Shown here one piece after another: positions 10,620-21,929 of a stretch of 64,000 nt of DNA. Position 1 is the first letter of the stretch. The number at the start of each line of letters is the position of its first letter. A program made the position numbers and the translations under genes. Source of the stretch: Symbiodinium natans (lineage: Eukaryota; Sar; Dinophyceae; Suessiales; Symbiodiniaceae); NCBI GenBank assembly GCA_905221605.1, contig CAJNDS010002184.1, positions 84,501 to 148,500 of the forward strand, written 5' to 3'. Under the pieces are notes generated by a model. It had not been told where the DNA came from, ran no database searches, and saw only the letters and a list, made by a program, of their open reading frames with translations.

Positions 10620-13159
10620 GCGACCAAGACTCTTTAAGTTGGGGAGGTCGATGGTGGAAGCCTGGCCGGTTGCCGGATCCACCTTCAGAATCTTCTCTGC
10701 GTTGTAGGGCACCGCCAGGGCCTCCCCGTTGACGTTGCAGACGGACTCGGACAGGAACCTCAGCAAAGGTTCAGCTTTGGGATTCTTAAGGGGAAGATAA
10801 TACCCCAAAACAGGTTTAAGGCTTACCTACTCCACTAACCCTAAACCCTAAACCCTGAACCCTACTCCCAGCAAGGAGCTTTGTGCCCTTCCGTGCATCG
10901 ATCCCTGCTGGGAGGTCGATTGTCGACGCCTGGCCGCCAGCGGGATCTATCACCAGAACCTTCTCAGCATTCCAGGGCACCGCGACCGCTTTTCCGTTCA
11001 CGTCGCAGACGGAACCAAACCTATACTCCCCAGTTAGAACCTTAATAAAGACAGTATGTTTAATATCCTCCTCGGTTTTATATAAACAAAAATACAAATA
11101 ATTCCCAAGTGGGGGATATAGAAACTTGAAGGTCCTGGTTGCATCGATGTCTGCGGGGTGGTCGATGGCTGAAGCCGAACCAGTTGCAGGGTCCACCACC
11201 AACGACTTCTCAGCATTGTACTGCACAGCCACCGCCTTCCCATTCACAGCGCAAACGGAAACAAACTTGTAGTCCTTCTTTGCATCAATGCCCTCCGGGA
11301 GCTCGATGGCCGAAGCCTGGCTCGTCGCCGGGTCCACCACCAGAATCTTCTCCGCATCACAGGGCGCGGCCACTGCCAGCCCATTCACGTCACAGACTGA
11401 CCCAAACCTTGGGGACCAAATGAACCCTATACTTGGGGTCATGCACCCCAAACCCCAAACCCCAAACCCCAAACCCCAAACTCCAAACCCCAAACCCCAA
11501 ACCCTAAACCCCAAACCCTTGAACAAAACACCCCCATCCCCCTGTGAGGAGCTTCCAGGCCGTGCTTGCGGCAACGCCTTCGGGGAGGTCGATGGCCGTG
11601 GCTTGCTTCGCGACCTTCAGGACGAGATGAGCCCCAATAGGGTTAAGGGGGTTTAGGGTTTAGGGTTTAGGGTTTAGGGTTTAGGGTTTCGGGTTTAGGG
11701 TTTACATAATCTAATACGGAATATAGTAGTACAGGGTACATGGTACATTTACTTTAACAGGGATTATAGTAGTATAGGGTAATAAAACCCCCCCATTTTA
11801 GGTTTAGGGTTTAGGGTATCTCCTGACCCTCAATTTTAGGGTTCTTTTGGTCTCCAAGGTACAGGATCCACCAGCAAAATCTTCTCGGCGTTGTAAGGCA
11901 CCGCCAGAACCTTTCCATTCCTTGCCCGTTCTCGGTAGGTTTAGGGTTTAGGGTTTAGGGTTTAGAGTTTAGGGTTCAGGGTTTAGGGTTTAGGGTTTAG
12001 GGCTTAGGGTTTAGGATTCAGGGAGAATAATAAGAGGGAACTCGGGTCCCTGCAAAATCATCCTCCCTCCATGGGTAGTACAGGTCATGGGAAAGTTCAG
12101 AGTACCTAGCTCACGAAATCCTAAACCGTAGACCCTGCCCAGAATCTGCAAGATTCACATTCATGGCAGATAGGAACTTACCCAAAACCCTACTAAGAAG
12201 CAGTAAGATTCACATTGATGGCAGATAGGAACTTTAGCTCCTTCCTTTCGTCGACACCGGCGGGGAGGTCGATGGCCGAAGCCTGGCCAGCTGCAGGGTC
12301 CACCACCAGAATCTTCTCAGCATTCCACGGCACAGCCACTGCCTTTCCATCAATACTGCACACGGAAACCTTACTTCTCCAATAGCCACAGGAACAAAAA
12401 TCCTTAGGCTCTTCTGACTTTCTACAAGAAAAATGGAAACGCAAGTCTCAAAGCTCAAGTAGGAAACAAACTTGTAGTCCTTCTTCGCATCAATGCTTGC
12501 TGGGAGGTCGATGGCAGAAGCTTTGCGAGTTTCCGGATCCACGACTAAAACCTTTTCAGAATTGTAGGGTACCACCTTGGCAGTCCAGTAAGCATGTTCG
12601 AATCAGGGGGTGTAGGACTTAGGGTTTAGGGTTTAGTACCCCTTTTGGGCTGGGTACTTTGTTGAGGGAACCTGCAACCCAAAAAAGGGCAAAAGCGCAC
12701 CACTGGGCTACGAAGCCACCACTGCTTTGCCATTCACACGGCAAACAGAAGCAAACTTGTTTTTCTTACTTGCAGCAATGCTGAAAGGGAGGTCGATGGA
12801 TGAAGCCTGGCCAGTTCCAGGGTCCACCACCAAAACCTTCTCAGCGTTGTGCGGCACCCCGACCTTTTCTGAACTTGGAACCCTAGCACAAATTGTAAGT
12901 TGAGCTGTTTCTTAGGCATTCTGCTACCAAACGATATTTAAATTACTTCAAAGTATCCCCAAGCGACTACCTTTCCGCCGACCTCGCAGACCGACCGAAA
13001 CTGTGCAAGGTTGCTTGCCCCTAGGCCCATGGCGTTTGTGTGCCCCTTAGGCACGGGAAGTGCCGATAGGCGTTGAGTGTGTGCAGTATGCGTGTTGCGG
13101 TTTGCTTGGGCCGGATCTAAGGCAACATATTGTTGCGGCTCCCATCGGGTCAATGTCAT
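10620..13159 (-). CDS. propeller-like repeat region (N-terminal half of the same gene)
   Basis: At least eight copies of a unit of about 47 residues with consensus VCxVNGKAVAVPxNAEK, VLVVDPATGQASAIDLP, then a linker such as IDAKKDYKF. The pattern resembles the one-blade-per-repeat units of beta-propeller proteins common in dinoflagellates; the fold is inferred. Approximate exons: 13159-12961, 12865-12723, 12575-12461, 12400-12205, 11940-11859, 11615-11530, 11410-11122, 11020-10860, 10750-10620. Repeats are interrupted inside the unit by family A, B and D elements whose removal restores the consensus. ATG at 13159 is a plausible start. A 28-bp piece of the unit near 12205-12240 is repeated at 12150-12180. 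Confidence 0.65.
11021..11121. mobile_element. family D introner, 101 bp, target duplication AAAC
   Basis: Flanked by AAAC at 11017-11020 and 11122-11125. Ends CTATACTCCCCAGTTAGAAC and the mirrored AATTCCCAAGTGGGGGATATAG. On the sense strand the duplication is GTTT (donor GT) and the element ends TATAG (acceptor). Removal joins ATRTFK and FGSVCDVNG, matching the other repeats. Copies at 29237-29330 and 57449-57542. Confidence 0.85.
11616..11858. mobile_element. family A introner with telomere-type interior
   Basis: Sense-strand ends are ACCTTGGAGACCAAAAGAACC and GGCTCATCTCGTCCTGAAG. Two copies of the TAGTA(T/C)AGGG core and a TTTAGGG run lie inside. It splits the VDP/xAxxQASAIDLP part of one repeat; excision gives VDPVA then KQATAIDLP. 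Confidence 0.75.
12576..12717. mobile_element. family B introner, target duplication ACCAC
   Basis: ACCAC occurs at 12571-12575 and 12718-12722. Ends CTTGGCAGTCCAGTAAGC and CACTGGGCTACGAAG are inverted repeats. On the sense strand the duplication GTGGT gives the GT donor and CCAAG the acceptor. The joined product reads GKAVVPYNSEK, the expected repeat consensus. Confidence 0.8.
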
Positions 13160-13290
13160 GAGAGGTCTGTTTTCCAGTATGAACCCTAAACCCTACACCC
13201 GAAACCCTACACCCTAAACCCTAAACGCTAACCTAAACCCTAAACCCTAAACCCTAAACCCTGAACCCTGAAACCCCAAACCCTAAACCC

Positions 13291-13703
13291 TTGTGCATGG
13301 GGAACGTGATGGACATGCGATTGGCGTCTCCATGCGCTCCAAGGTTTCGGCTCCACTGGCGCGTTTGCTTGAGCAAAGCACCGCAGATGATGTGGTTTTG
13401 TTGGGATCCAGGGTTTAGGGTTTAGGGTTTTGGGGTTTAGGGTTTAGGGCTTAGGGTTTGGGATGTTCCCTCTTATCCCAACAGTCTGTTGGGATGTTCC
13501 CTTTGATACTAAGAGTCCTCAATAGGGATTATAGTACCCCCCTACTATCATCCCTAGTAAGGACGGTTAGTATAAGGGGGAACATGCCACCAAAACATCT
13601 GCCTTTTGACCTCATGCTAGTGACGAGTGCTGGGAGCGAAGTCAGGCTGCCTGCACAAGGGGCTCGGATGAAGGTCCGAACCCATTTCGCCTTTGTTGCC
13701 TAA
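13291..13703 (+). CDS. 3' end of a plus-strand gene, unknown product
   Basis: Exon 13291-13408 reads GERDGHAIGVSMRSK... to ...DDVVLLGS; a later exon, about 13588-13703, reads PPKHLPFDLMLVTSAG... to a TAA. They are separated by TTTAGGG repeats and a family C element. No family recognised. Exact splice sites are uncertain. Confidence 0.45.
13458..13587. mobile_element. family C TIR element (duplicated left end)
   Basis: TTGGGATGTTCCCTTT at the left (present twice, at about 13459 and 13491) is mirrored by AAGGGGGAACATGCC at the right. Relatives at 22137-22208, near 22648-22720 and 62236-62300. Confidence 0.6.
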
Positions 13704-13825
13704 ACAGTGTGGGGGGTTTCCGAAATTAGGGGTACCTTCTTGGGGTACTTATTATCAGGGGGTCCTACTATTTAGGCGTCTATTTTGGGGGTCCCCTATC
13801 TTCGCAAACTCGCGTGTCAGCACAA

Positions 13826-13908
13826 AGACTAGGAGCTCTTAATGTGGCAAGTAAGAGTGGCGCTAGATCGGCTAGAGCGCTGCGCACGCGCGACTGTGGA
13901 CCATGGTG
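13826..13908 (+). CDS. candidate exon, unknown
   Basis: Frame reads ELLMWQVRVALDRLERC... without stops between a family I repeat and a TTTAGGG tract. Nothing else known. Confidence 0.25.
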
Positions 13909-13984
13909 GGTTAAGGGTTTAGGGCTTAGGGTTTAGGGCTTGTTTTCGAGGCCTGCGCGCATTTGAGACAAAAATCGGGCTCTG

Positions 13985-14460
13985 GCTGAGGCCAAGAAGA
14001 AAAAAATGACAAAAACTTCCCAGGGGCCTACCTAGTTTAGGGTTTAGGGTTTGGGGATTAGGGTTTAGGGTTTGGGGTTTAGGGTTTAGGGTAGTTTAGG
14101 TGCATCCAATCTCGAACCCTCACAACTCCGTGAGCCCTTCGCCCAACTTAGGGTTCAGGGCGCACATGCTAAACCCTAAGCCCTAAGCCCGAAGCCCTAA
14201 GCCCTAAGCCCTAAGCCCTAAACCCTAACCCTAGACCCGAAAACCTAAATCACCCTAAAACCTCAAAAAGCCGAAACTAAGCAAAAGCAAACATCCCTAG
14301 GACGGCCCTTGAAACACTTTGAAAAATGGTCCTGCAATGTCAACATGGTCCTTTTGAACGCAAAATTCCCAGGGGCCCACCGAGTTTAAGTGCATCCAAT
14401 CTCGAACCCTCGGAACTCTGTGAGCCCTTCACCCAATTTAGGGTTTCAGGGCACACACAC
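13985..14460. repeat. family M dispersed repeat, two copies
   Basis: TGCATCCAATCTCGAACCCTC followed by GTGAGCCCTTC occurs at about 14101-14140 and 14390-14430, with a relative at 18690-18755 in the second half of the segmental duplication. From 14460 to 14575 a line of about 60 bp starting with (CA)n is tandemly duplicated. Confidence 0.55.
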
Positions 14461-15864
14461 ACACACAACGAGCCCTAAGCTCTAAACCCTAAACCCTACG
14501 TCAGCCTCCTAAACCGGGCACACACACACAACGAGCCCTAAGCTCTAAACCCTAAACCCTAAGTCAGCCTCCTAAACCCTAAAACGACCCTAAAGCCTTG
14601 CAGAGCCGAAGCCCCTCGTAATCGAGCTCACATGTGGCCGAGGGGGGCCTTGCTTTCGAAGCTCGAGGGCTCGTCTCCTGGGGCTTCTTCGGGGGCTCGG
14701 GGGGGCCTTTAGGGTTCATAGGATTCGTAGGGTTCAGAGCGTAGGGTTCAGAGGGTTCGTAGGGTTCAGAGGGTTCGTAGGGTTCAGAGAATTCATGGGT
14801 TTTTTTGGGCTCTGGTCGACGCCTTAGGGCGGCTTTGGGGAGGTTTCGGGTGGGGTTCAGGGGCGAAGGAGGTTTGCCCGAACCGGGTTGAAGGCTGCCG
14901 CGCTTGCTCAGCACCTAAAGGTTCCGAAACACTAGACCCAGCCCCTAAACTCTAAACCCTATTGGGACTCCTATTGGGGGTTTGGGTCTCCTGAAAGGCT
15001 TTAGAGGTCTTCGGGTTCCCAAAGGTTTCTTGGGTGGGTTTTTCTGGGGGCCTCTTTCGAATGCCTTAATCCTGAATACCATGATACCCAAAACCCTGAT
15101 ACTGCGCACCTTGTGTACGCTCAAACCCTAAACCTTAAACCCTAAACCCTAAACCCTAAACCCTAAACCCTAAACCCTAACTTGTTCTCTGGGTCGGCCA
15201 TGCCTCACAAGGTCCGGGTTCGGGTTTTCGACTTTCGTTGCCGGCTTCATGGACGGCATGTTTCCAGAGCCTCGGTTCCTCCGTCACTAGGTAGACAATG
15301 TTTAGGGATTGGAGAGTTTAGCATTTATATGTTTATATGTATGATACACTACACCCAAATCCTAAACCCTCAAGAAGAAAAAACATAAATAAATAGATAA
15401 ATAAATAAATATAAATAAATATATAAATAATTTTACATCTTTTTTTACATACATATATATACCGCATCCTAAACCCTAAATAGGAATGGGTCTCAGAAGG
15501 GGACCTAGCTCCTGTGTGAACCCAGAGACTCCACATCAACTTGAAGGGAAGAGCATTCCGGAGATTTCATTAAAGAGGATTCCAATAAGAGGATTGAAAA
15601 ATAGCCTCAAGAAAAGGGGGTATTGGAGTTTCTGGGCTTCCCCATGCTTAAACCGTACAAGTAAGCCCGAACAGGGTTCAACCTTGGATTATACCCTAAA
15701 CCCTCAACCCTAAACCCTAAACCCTAGACCCTAAACCCTAAACCCAAAAGCCAGGCTCGCTGGATTTTCACCTCGGCCAAAGGTCTTTGACAGGTCTCGA
15801 CCCAAACCCTAGACCCCTGAACCCTGAATCCGCCCCTCCACCAAAGATGACTTCGATGCAGTCA

Positions 15865-16960
15865 TCAGGGCTCCAGGGTCATCCTGCGAAGGACTTTGGG
15901 CTTAAGGTTTCTGTGGGGTCTAGGGTTTCTAGGGCTCATTGGGTTCAGAGGGTGGTTTAGAAGGCTTTTCACCCTTGAAGAGACGTGCCTTCTTCTCTTT
16001 GTGGCGGGCTCTGGCGCCGTGTTCGTCAAGGCCGTGGCGCTACCGTTGCTGCTGGCGTCCTGGTCGGCGCCGGCCTCCACCAGCAACCGCGCAACCTGAA
16101 CGTGGCCTTCTTTAGCTGCTCTCATCAGCGCTGTGGCGCCATCGTTTCTGCTCTTGTCCTTCTCGGCGCCGGCCTCCACCAGCACCCGCGCCACCTCAAC
16201 ATGGCCAAAAAGATCTGAGGCCATCATCAGGGCCGTGACGCCATCATTGTTGCCGATGTCCTTGTCGGCGCCGGCCTCCACCAGCAGCCGCACGACCTCA
16301 ACGTGGCCTCCAAAAGCTGCGGCCATCAAGGCTGTGTTGCCATTGTTGTCACCCACATTCTTGTCAGCACCGGCCTCCACCAGCACACGCACGACCTCAA
16401 CATTGCCATCATATGCAGCGGCAACCAGGGCAGCAAAGCGATAGCCGCCATGGATCGTGTCCTTCTCGGCGCCAGCCTCCAGCAGCAACCGCAGGACCTC
16501 GACGCGGCCTTTCAGAACTGCCATCTTCAAAGGTGTGCGGCCGTCGTCCGCGCCATTTGGGTCGAGGGGCAGCTGCAGCAGAGACTCGACCTGCAGGTTT
16601 CCGGCTGGAAGTTTCGGGTTTCTCACAGCTTATTCTACTTGATGCAAAACTCTAGACTCATTAGGGGCAAGAGCCTGCCTCTTTCGTGGACCCGTTCCCG
16701 GCAGCTTCTACGAGATCCTCCGCTTGCGTCGGGGAAGGGCTGGAGAAAGGGACCACAACGAGTGCCAGGTCCATGGGTGATTCGAGCTTGTCGGCATCAT
16801 CCAGCTTCAGACTGGAGCCCTGGACCATGAGCCTCTGCCTGAAGCGCGGTGGCAGGCCATGCAGCTTGTGCAAGCGCCGCTTCACTTCCCGCACGCTGCT
16901 CACCTCCTCCACGGGCATGGCGGCCACCTCTTCCCCTGACATCATGCGGATTTGCAGCAT
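15865..16960 (-). CDS. ubiquitin-like/ankyrin-repeat protein 1
   Basis: Exon 1 (16960-16679) encodes an N-terminal ubiquitin-like domain: MLQIRMMSGEEVA, then [19 protein letters not shown], then LDDADKLESPMDLALVV. There is no C-terminal GG. An 88-bp intron with GC donor (GCAGGC) and CAG acceptor follows, and exon 2 (16590-15865) starts [13 protein letters not shown]. About five ankyrin repeats follow, each with the [24 protein letters not shown] signature, then a basic tail (TKRRRHVSSRVK). Likely a protein-protein interaction adaptor; no catalytic motif is visible. The same intron position is used in both paralogues. Confidence 0.75.
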
Positions 16961-17223
16961 CCCGCCGCCGCCCTCAGAAGCCTGAAGCTAACCCTCAGTC
17001 CGCTGCAATGCCAGCCCACAATGGCTGCACGTATGTGCCACGCGTAACTACCAAGCGCTTCCCGCAAGTGGAGCGCATCCATGACACGAGGGCCCTCCCA
17101 GACTTCCAACACCATAAGAGCCCCCACAGACTCCCCACCCGAAAAAAAACATCAGCCCTTTGAAGCCCCTACAGTGGAACATGGAGAATCCCACACCCGA
17201 AACATCCAGAAACGTCTCCTGTC

Positions 17224-17282
17224 ACCAAGCTTGGGATGCATCGCCGTGTAGGTTGTAGCAGCCCAGAAGGAACTCCTTCGCG
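17224..17282 (-). CDS. candidate C-terminal exon
   Basis: Frame reads RAKEFLLGCYNLHGDASQAW then TGA. It is upstream of ankyrin gene 1 on the same strand, so it may be the end of another minus-strand gene. Low support. Confidence 0.25.
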
Positions 17283-17756
17283 CGCGCACGCGCGTCTGGA
17301 GCGGAGTGGCTAGTGCCGCGACACCCTAAAGCGTGAACGCGTTCTCCGAAGCTCAGACGCTAGCGCCGTGGCCCCTCGGCCCTCCGCATCATCGGGCTTT
17401 AGGGTTTTGTTTTCTGTTTTTTGTTTTTTCGGGTTTTGGGTTTTTGGGGCTGTTTGGGTTTGAGACTTTCATAGAGGCCACTGGATCTGTGGTTGGAGCC
17501 TCCACTCACTCTCCAGTCCCGCCAAACGCTCTCGTGCAGCACGCCCACCCTAAACCCTAAACCCCAAAAAACCTATACACCCTGAACCCTAAGCCCTAAC
17601 CCCTAAGCCCTAAGCCCTAAACCCTAAGCCCTAACGCCCTAAACACCTTAAGGAATGAAAGGCTCCGCTCCACCGAAGCCCTCATCTGTCTTCTAGAAAG
17701 GTCTTGGGTAGCCCCCAAACGCGAAAAGAAGGCGACAATACCTTGGTGGAGGGTTT

Positions 17757-17845
17757 AGGGTTTAGGGTTTAGGGTTAGGGTTTAGGGTTTAGGGTTTAGG
17801 GTTTAGGGTTTAGGGTTTAGGGTTTAGGGTTTAGGGTTTAGGGTT
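17757..17845. repeat. TTTAGGG tract
   Basis: About twelve tandem units. The stretch 17560-18440 otherwise holds short unique segments and further CCCTAAA/CCCCAAA tracts (17550-17640, 17995-18070, 18203-18245) with no gene I can support. Confidence 0.9.
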
Positions 17846-18441
17846 AAGCATCTCACAGACAATTGCCAATCATTCGCTTCTCAAGTCAGGCGAAAAAAGA
17901 AATGCACACCCTACCGATCGGGTCCTATGAGCCTACGACATATCTCTGGGCACCCCTCTCCCGTCCAGAAAAGTGGAGCACAACACCTAAACTAAACCCT
18001 GAACCCTAAACCCTAAACCCTAAACCCTAAACCCCAAACCCCAAACCCCAAACCCCAAACCCTAAACACAATACGTCGAACAACAAGAGCTGGGAGCCAA
18101 CATGCTAACCACAGACCTGAAGTGAACCAGTCCGGCCACAAGAGGTGTCTAGCCATTAAAGAGGTGGAGACGCCCAAAGTGGAGCGAACAAGTCTGAGCG
18201 TTAGGGTTTAGGGTTTAGGGTTTAGGGTTTAGGGTTTAGGGTTTAAAGGCTTAAACCTTCAATGAGGAGAGCCTTGGATCAAGTAAGAAACATGTCTTGA
18301 AGGTCACTGCGCTCTTTGCCCACGGCGTTCTGTGTCATGCCCACCCACGATCTTCGAATGGCATAGGGTTAAACGGAAGCAACTATCTGGAAAATCATAT
18401 CTGCTATAGCTTTGTCGATGTGGAGGGGTTTAGATTTAAGG

Positions 18442-18540
18442 TTCCGACGCATCCTTAGCTAAAAGGATGGTGCGCCGGCTAGGGCAGCTGGGACTTCTGC
18501 GTCACCGGGGCCCCTGTTGGTGTGCTAGGCCGCCCCCTGA
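18442..18540 (+). CDS. candidate exon, unknown
   Basis: Frame reads DASLAKRMVRRLGQLGLLRH... then a Cys/Pro-rich end. It is flanked by telomere-type sequence. No family recognised. Confidence 0.3.
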
Positions 18541-18959
18541 ACCTAAACCTTAAACCCTAACCCTAAACCCAACCAGGATGCCTGAATGACGGAACCAGGA
18601 GACTTGTGGGCATCCTATAGGGCGTCTCTTTTGAACCTTGGGGTTTTTGGGGTTAAAACCCTCTGAAAAAGAGTCCTAGAATGTGAGCCTTTTGAACGCA
18701 AAATTCCTCGGAACTTTGTGGGCCCTTCACCCAAGTTAGGGTTCAGGACGCGCACCCTAAACCCGAAACCCTATAACCCTAAATCACCCCAAGCCCTAAA
18801 TGACCCCACAACCTTACCAAAAGCCGAAACCCTAAACCCTAAACCCTAAACCCTAAACCCTAAACCCTAAACCCTAAACCCGAGCGGCAAAGTTGGGCCT
18901 TGCTTTGGAAGCCCCAGGGCCGGTCTCCTGGGGCTGCTTTGGGGACTTCGGGCGGTGGT

Positions 18960-19320
18960 TTAGGGTTTAGGGTTTAGGGTTTAGGGTTTAGGGTTTAGGG
19001 TTTAGGGTTTAGGGTTTAGGGGCCTTCAGGGTTCATAGAGTTTGTATTTGGGGTTCATAGGGTTGTGGGGTTTGTGGGGTTTAGAGGGTTTTAGGGGGTG
19101 TTATCGGGCTTCTTTAGGGTTTCTAGAGGGGTATTGGGAGGGTTTAGGGCCCTGGTTGAGTTTTTTGGTGTGAGCTCTTCTAGGTTTAGGGTTTAGGGTT
19201 TAGGGTTTTTAGGGTTTTTAGGGTTTTTAGGGTTTTTAGGGTTTTTAGGGTTTAGGGTTTAGGGTTTAGGGTTTAGGGTTTAGGGTTTAGTGTTTAGGGT
19301 TTAGGGTTTAGGGTTTAGGT
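18960..19320. repeat. TTTAGGG and TTTTTAGGG tracts
   Basis: Two tracts (18960-19020 and 19180-19320), the second with a run of TTTTTAGGG nonamers, inside the duplicated segment. Confidence 0.85.
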
Positions 19321-19750
19321 TTCGGCTAGGGGGGCCCTGAACCCCGAGGGCGCGAAGGAGGCTTCCCCCTTGAAACGGTTAAAGGATCCCGCTTGCTCGG
19401 CGCCTAAAGGTCCGACACTTGTGTCCTCGTTACGGCTTGGACCTCTTAAGGTTTCGGGCTCTTTTCAGGGTTTGGGGAGGATCTGGGACCGGGCAATCAT
19501 TAGCTTGACCCTTTGTTCTCTGCCTCGGCCACCTAAACCCTCAACCCTGAACCCTAAACCCTAAACCTTAAACCCCTCATGCCTCACAAGGTCCGAGTCC
19601 GGAGTTTTTTCGAGTTTCGTGGGAGGCTTCATGGGCGGCAAGTTTCCAGGGATGTAAACGGGTTTACGGATTGGAGTCTTGCATATAGATACATATAAAC
19701 AAACAAATACATAAACACACATATATGCATAATATAAATAAATAAAAAAA

Positions 19751-19782
<32 letters not shown>

Positions 19783-20114
19783 GCATGAGAATGGGTTTGA
19801 GATGCGAACCTAGCTCCCTACATGAGCCCAGAGACTCCACATCAAATTCAAGCGAAGAGCATTCCGGAGATCATGCTGGGGATCCCGAGAAGAGTATTCA
19901 ACAAACAGTGACTCAAGCAACGGGGGGGTATTGGAGTTTCTGAGCTTCCCCATCCTTAAATCGTACAAGCAAGCCCGAATCAGGTTGAACCTTTGACGTG
20001 CCGTGGAACAGCCCCGCAAGCCCGAAAGCCTCGCTGGTTTGTCACTCCTGCTCAGCATGGGCCATGGGTCTCTGACAGGTGTCGAGCACAGGGTCTAGCA
20101 GCATTTAGTCATGT

Positions 20115-21462
20115 TCAGCTGGCCAAGTCTTTGCCCATTCCATCCCCTCCACCAGCATTCTCCAGCAACCGCACGACCTGAACGTGGCCTTTTCTAGCTG
20201 CGGTCATCAGGGCTGTGTCGCCATTGCTATCGATCGCATCCTGGTTTGCGCCGGCCTCCACTAGCAAACGCACGACCTCAATGTGGCCCTTAAAAGCTGC
20301 CCACATCAGGGATGTGTTGCCGTTGACATCGGCCAAGTCGATGTCGGCGCCTCCCTCCACCAGCAACCGCACCACCTCAACCTGGCCTCCTATGGCTGCG
20401 GTCATCAGTGCTGTGTCGCCGTCGCTATCAACTGCATTCGTGTCGGCGCCGGCCTCCACCAGCACACGCACGACCTCAGCATTGCCATCATATACTGCGC
20501 ACATCAGGGCTGTGTCGCCATCGCTATCGATCGCGTCCTTGTTCACGCCGGCCTCCACTAGCAAACGAACGACCTCAACGTGGCCACCGCGAGCTGCGGC
20601 CATCAGGGCCGTGACGCCTTCGCTGTCCCTCATGTCCTTGTCGGCGTCGGCCTCCACTAACAACCGCACGACCTGAACGTGGCCTGCTCTAGCTGCGATC
20701 ATCAAGGCTGTGTTGCCACTGTTGTCAACCACATTCTTGTCAGCGCCGGCAGCCACCAGCGCACGCATGACCTCAACATGGCCACCGCGACCTGCGGCAA
20801 TCAGGGCAGTGAAGCCAAGGTGGTTGCTCACGTCCTTGTCGGCGCCGGCCTCCACCAGCACACGCACGACCTCGACATGGCCTACAAGAGCTGCGGCCAT
20901 CAGGGCTGTTCTGCCATCGTTGTCGCCCGGGTCTTTGTGGGCGCCAGCCTCCAGCAGCAACCGCACTACCTCGACGTGGCCTTTTAGAGCTGCCATCATC
21001 AAAAGTGTGCGGCCGTCGTTGTTCGCAACATTTGGGTCGAGCGGCAGCTGCAGCAGAGATTCGACCTGCACGTTTTGGAAATCTAGGGCGTCTCACAGCA
21101 AGCGTACTCTACTTGATGCAAAATTCTGACAGCAGCGTACTCTACTTGATGCAAAACTCTAGACTCGTTCGGGGAAATCCTGCCTGTTTCACTGATCCGT
21201 TCTTGGCAGCTTCTACGAGCTCCTTCAGTTGTGTCGGGGAGGGGCTGGAGAAAGGGACCACAACGAGTGCCAGGTCCATGGGCGAGTCGAGCTTGTCGGC
21301 ATCATCCAGATTCTGACTGGAGCCCTGGAGGAAGAGCCTCTGCCTGAAGCGCGGGGGCATGCCATGCGCCTGGTGCAAACGCCGCTTCACGTCCCGCACG
21401 CTGCTCGCCTCCTTCAAGGGAATGGCCACCTCTTCCCCTGACATCATGCGGATTTGCAGCAT
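20115..21462 (-). CDS. ubiquitin-like/ankyrin-repeat protein 2
   Basis: Exon 1 (21462-21184) is a ubiquitin-like domain closely matching gene 1 (MLQIRMMSGEEVAIP..., [19 protein letters not shown]). The 118-bp intron starts GCAGGA and ends GTGCAG, phase 0, at the same place as in gene 1. Exon 2 (21065-20115) starts [12 protein letters not shown] and has nine full ankyrin repeats, ending near ENAGGGDGMGK. This is the longest and least disturbed of the three paralogues. The intron contains a short internal duplication of GCGTACTCTACTTGATGCA. Function is presumably scaffold or adaptor. Confidence 0.8.
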
Positions 21463-21463
21463 T

Positions 21464-21560
21464 TTGCCGTCGAACCCAGAAGCCTGAAGCTAACCCCTGA
21501 GTCTGCTGCAAAAGCAAGCCCACATGGCTAGTGAACCCATGGTTGCACGCATGTACTTCA
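21464..21560 (-). promoter_or_regulatory. conserved upstream region of the ubiquitin-like/ankyrin genes
   Basis: All three paralogues share, just upstream of the ATG (sense strand), a block containing GGGCT(T/G)GC, GCAGC and TTAGCTTCAGGCT (gene 1 at about 16962-17035, gene 3 at about 35245-35320). It could be 5' UTR with a spliced-leader acceptor AG, since dinoflagellate mRNAs are trans-spliced. Inferred only. Confidence 0.35.
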
Positions 21561-21929
21561 TGTGACAACCCAACGGTTGTCCCCATCTGGGCTCTTGCCT
21601 CCAGCTTCGGGGTGCCCAGATTTCGTTGCAGGGGTTTTAGCCCCATTTTCGGAACCCCTCCCCTTCCATATCCTGCGGGTAGGAGCTAGGGTTTACTGTA
21701 AGGCCAGGGTTGACCTGGGGCGGCATCTTCTTAGACACTTGTGCAGGTTCTACTTGCGAACAAAACAGGTCATGACTTCTAAACCCTAAACCCTAAACCC
21801 TCAACCCTAAACCCATTCAATAAACTGGGTGTCAGAGGTTTTGAAGTTGGGAACTGTGTTCGCCGACCGCCTTTCATGACTGCAGAGCGAGGACTTCTGT
21901 CATCATAGCCCCCTCAGGGAATGCCCCAA

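Larger units (their letters stand above)
14600..21640. repeat. tandem segmental duplication (unit A 14.6-17.1 kb, unit B 18.9-21.6 kb)
   Basis: Matched landmarks run in the same order in both units: GGCCTTGCTTT..., then CTTGCTCGGCGCCTAAAGG or its variant, ATGCCTCACAAGGTCCG (about 15201 and 19579), CAGAGACTCCACATCAA (about 15525 and 19830), AAGAGCATTCCGGAGAT, then a ubiquitin-like/ankyrin gene on the minus strand and its conserved upstream region. Microsatellites and telomere tracts differ between units. A partial third copy is at 33.4-35.3 kb. Confidence 0.75.

Noticed and set aside
11424-11520. Open frames translating as LNPKPQTLNPKP or GFRVWGLGF
   Set aside because: These are telomere-type repeats read in frame, seen at many places on both strands; they are not evidence of protein.
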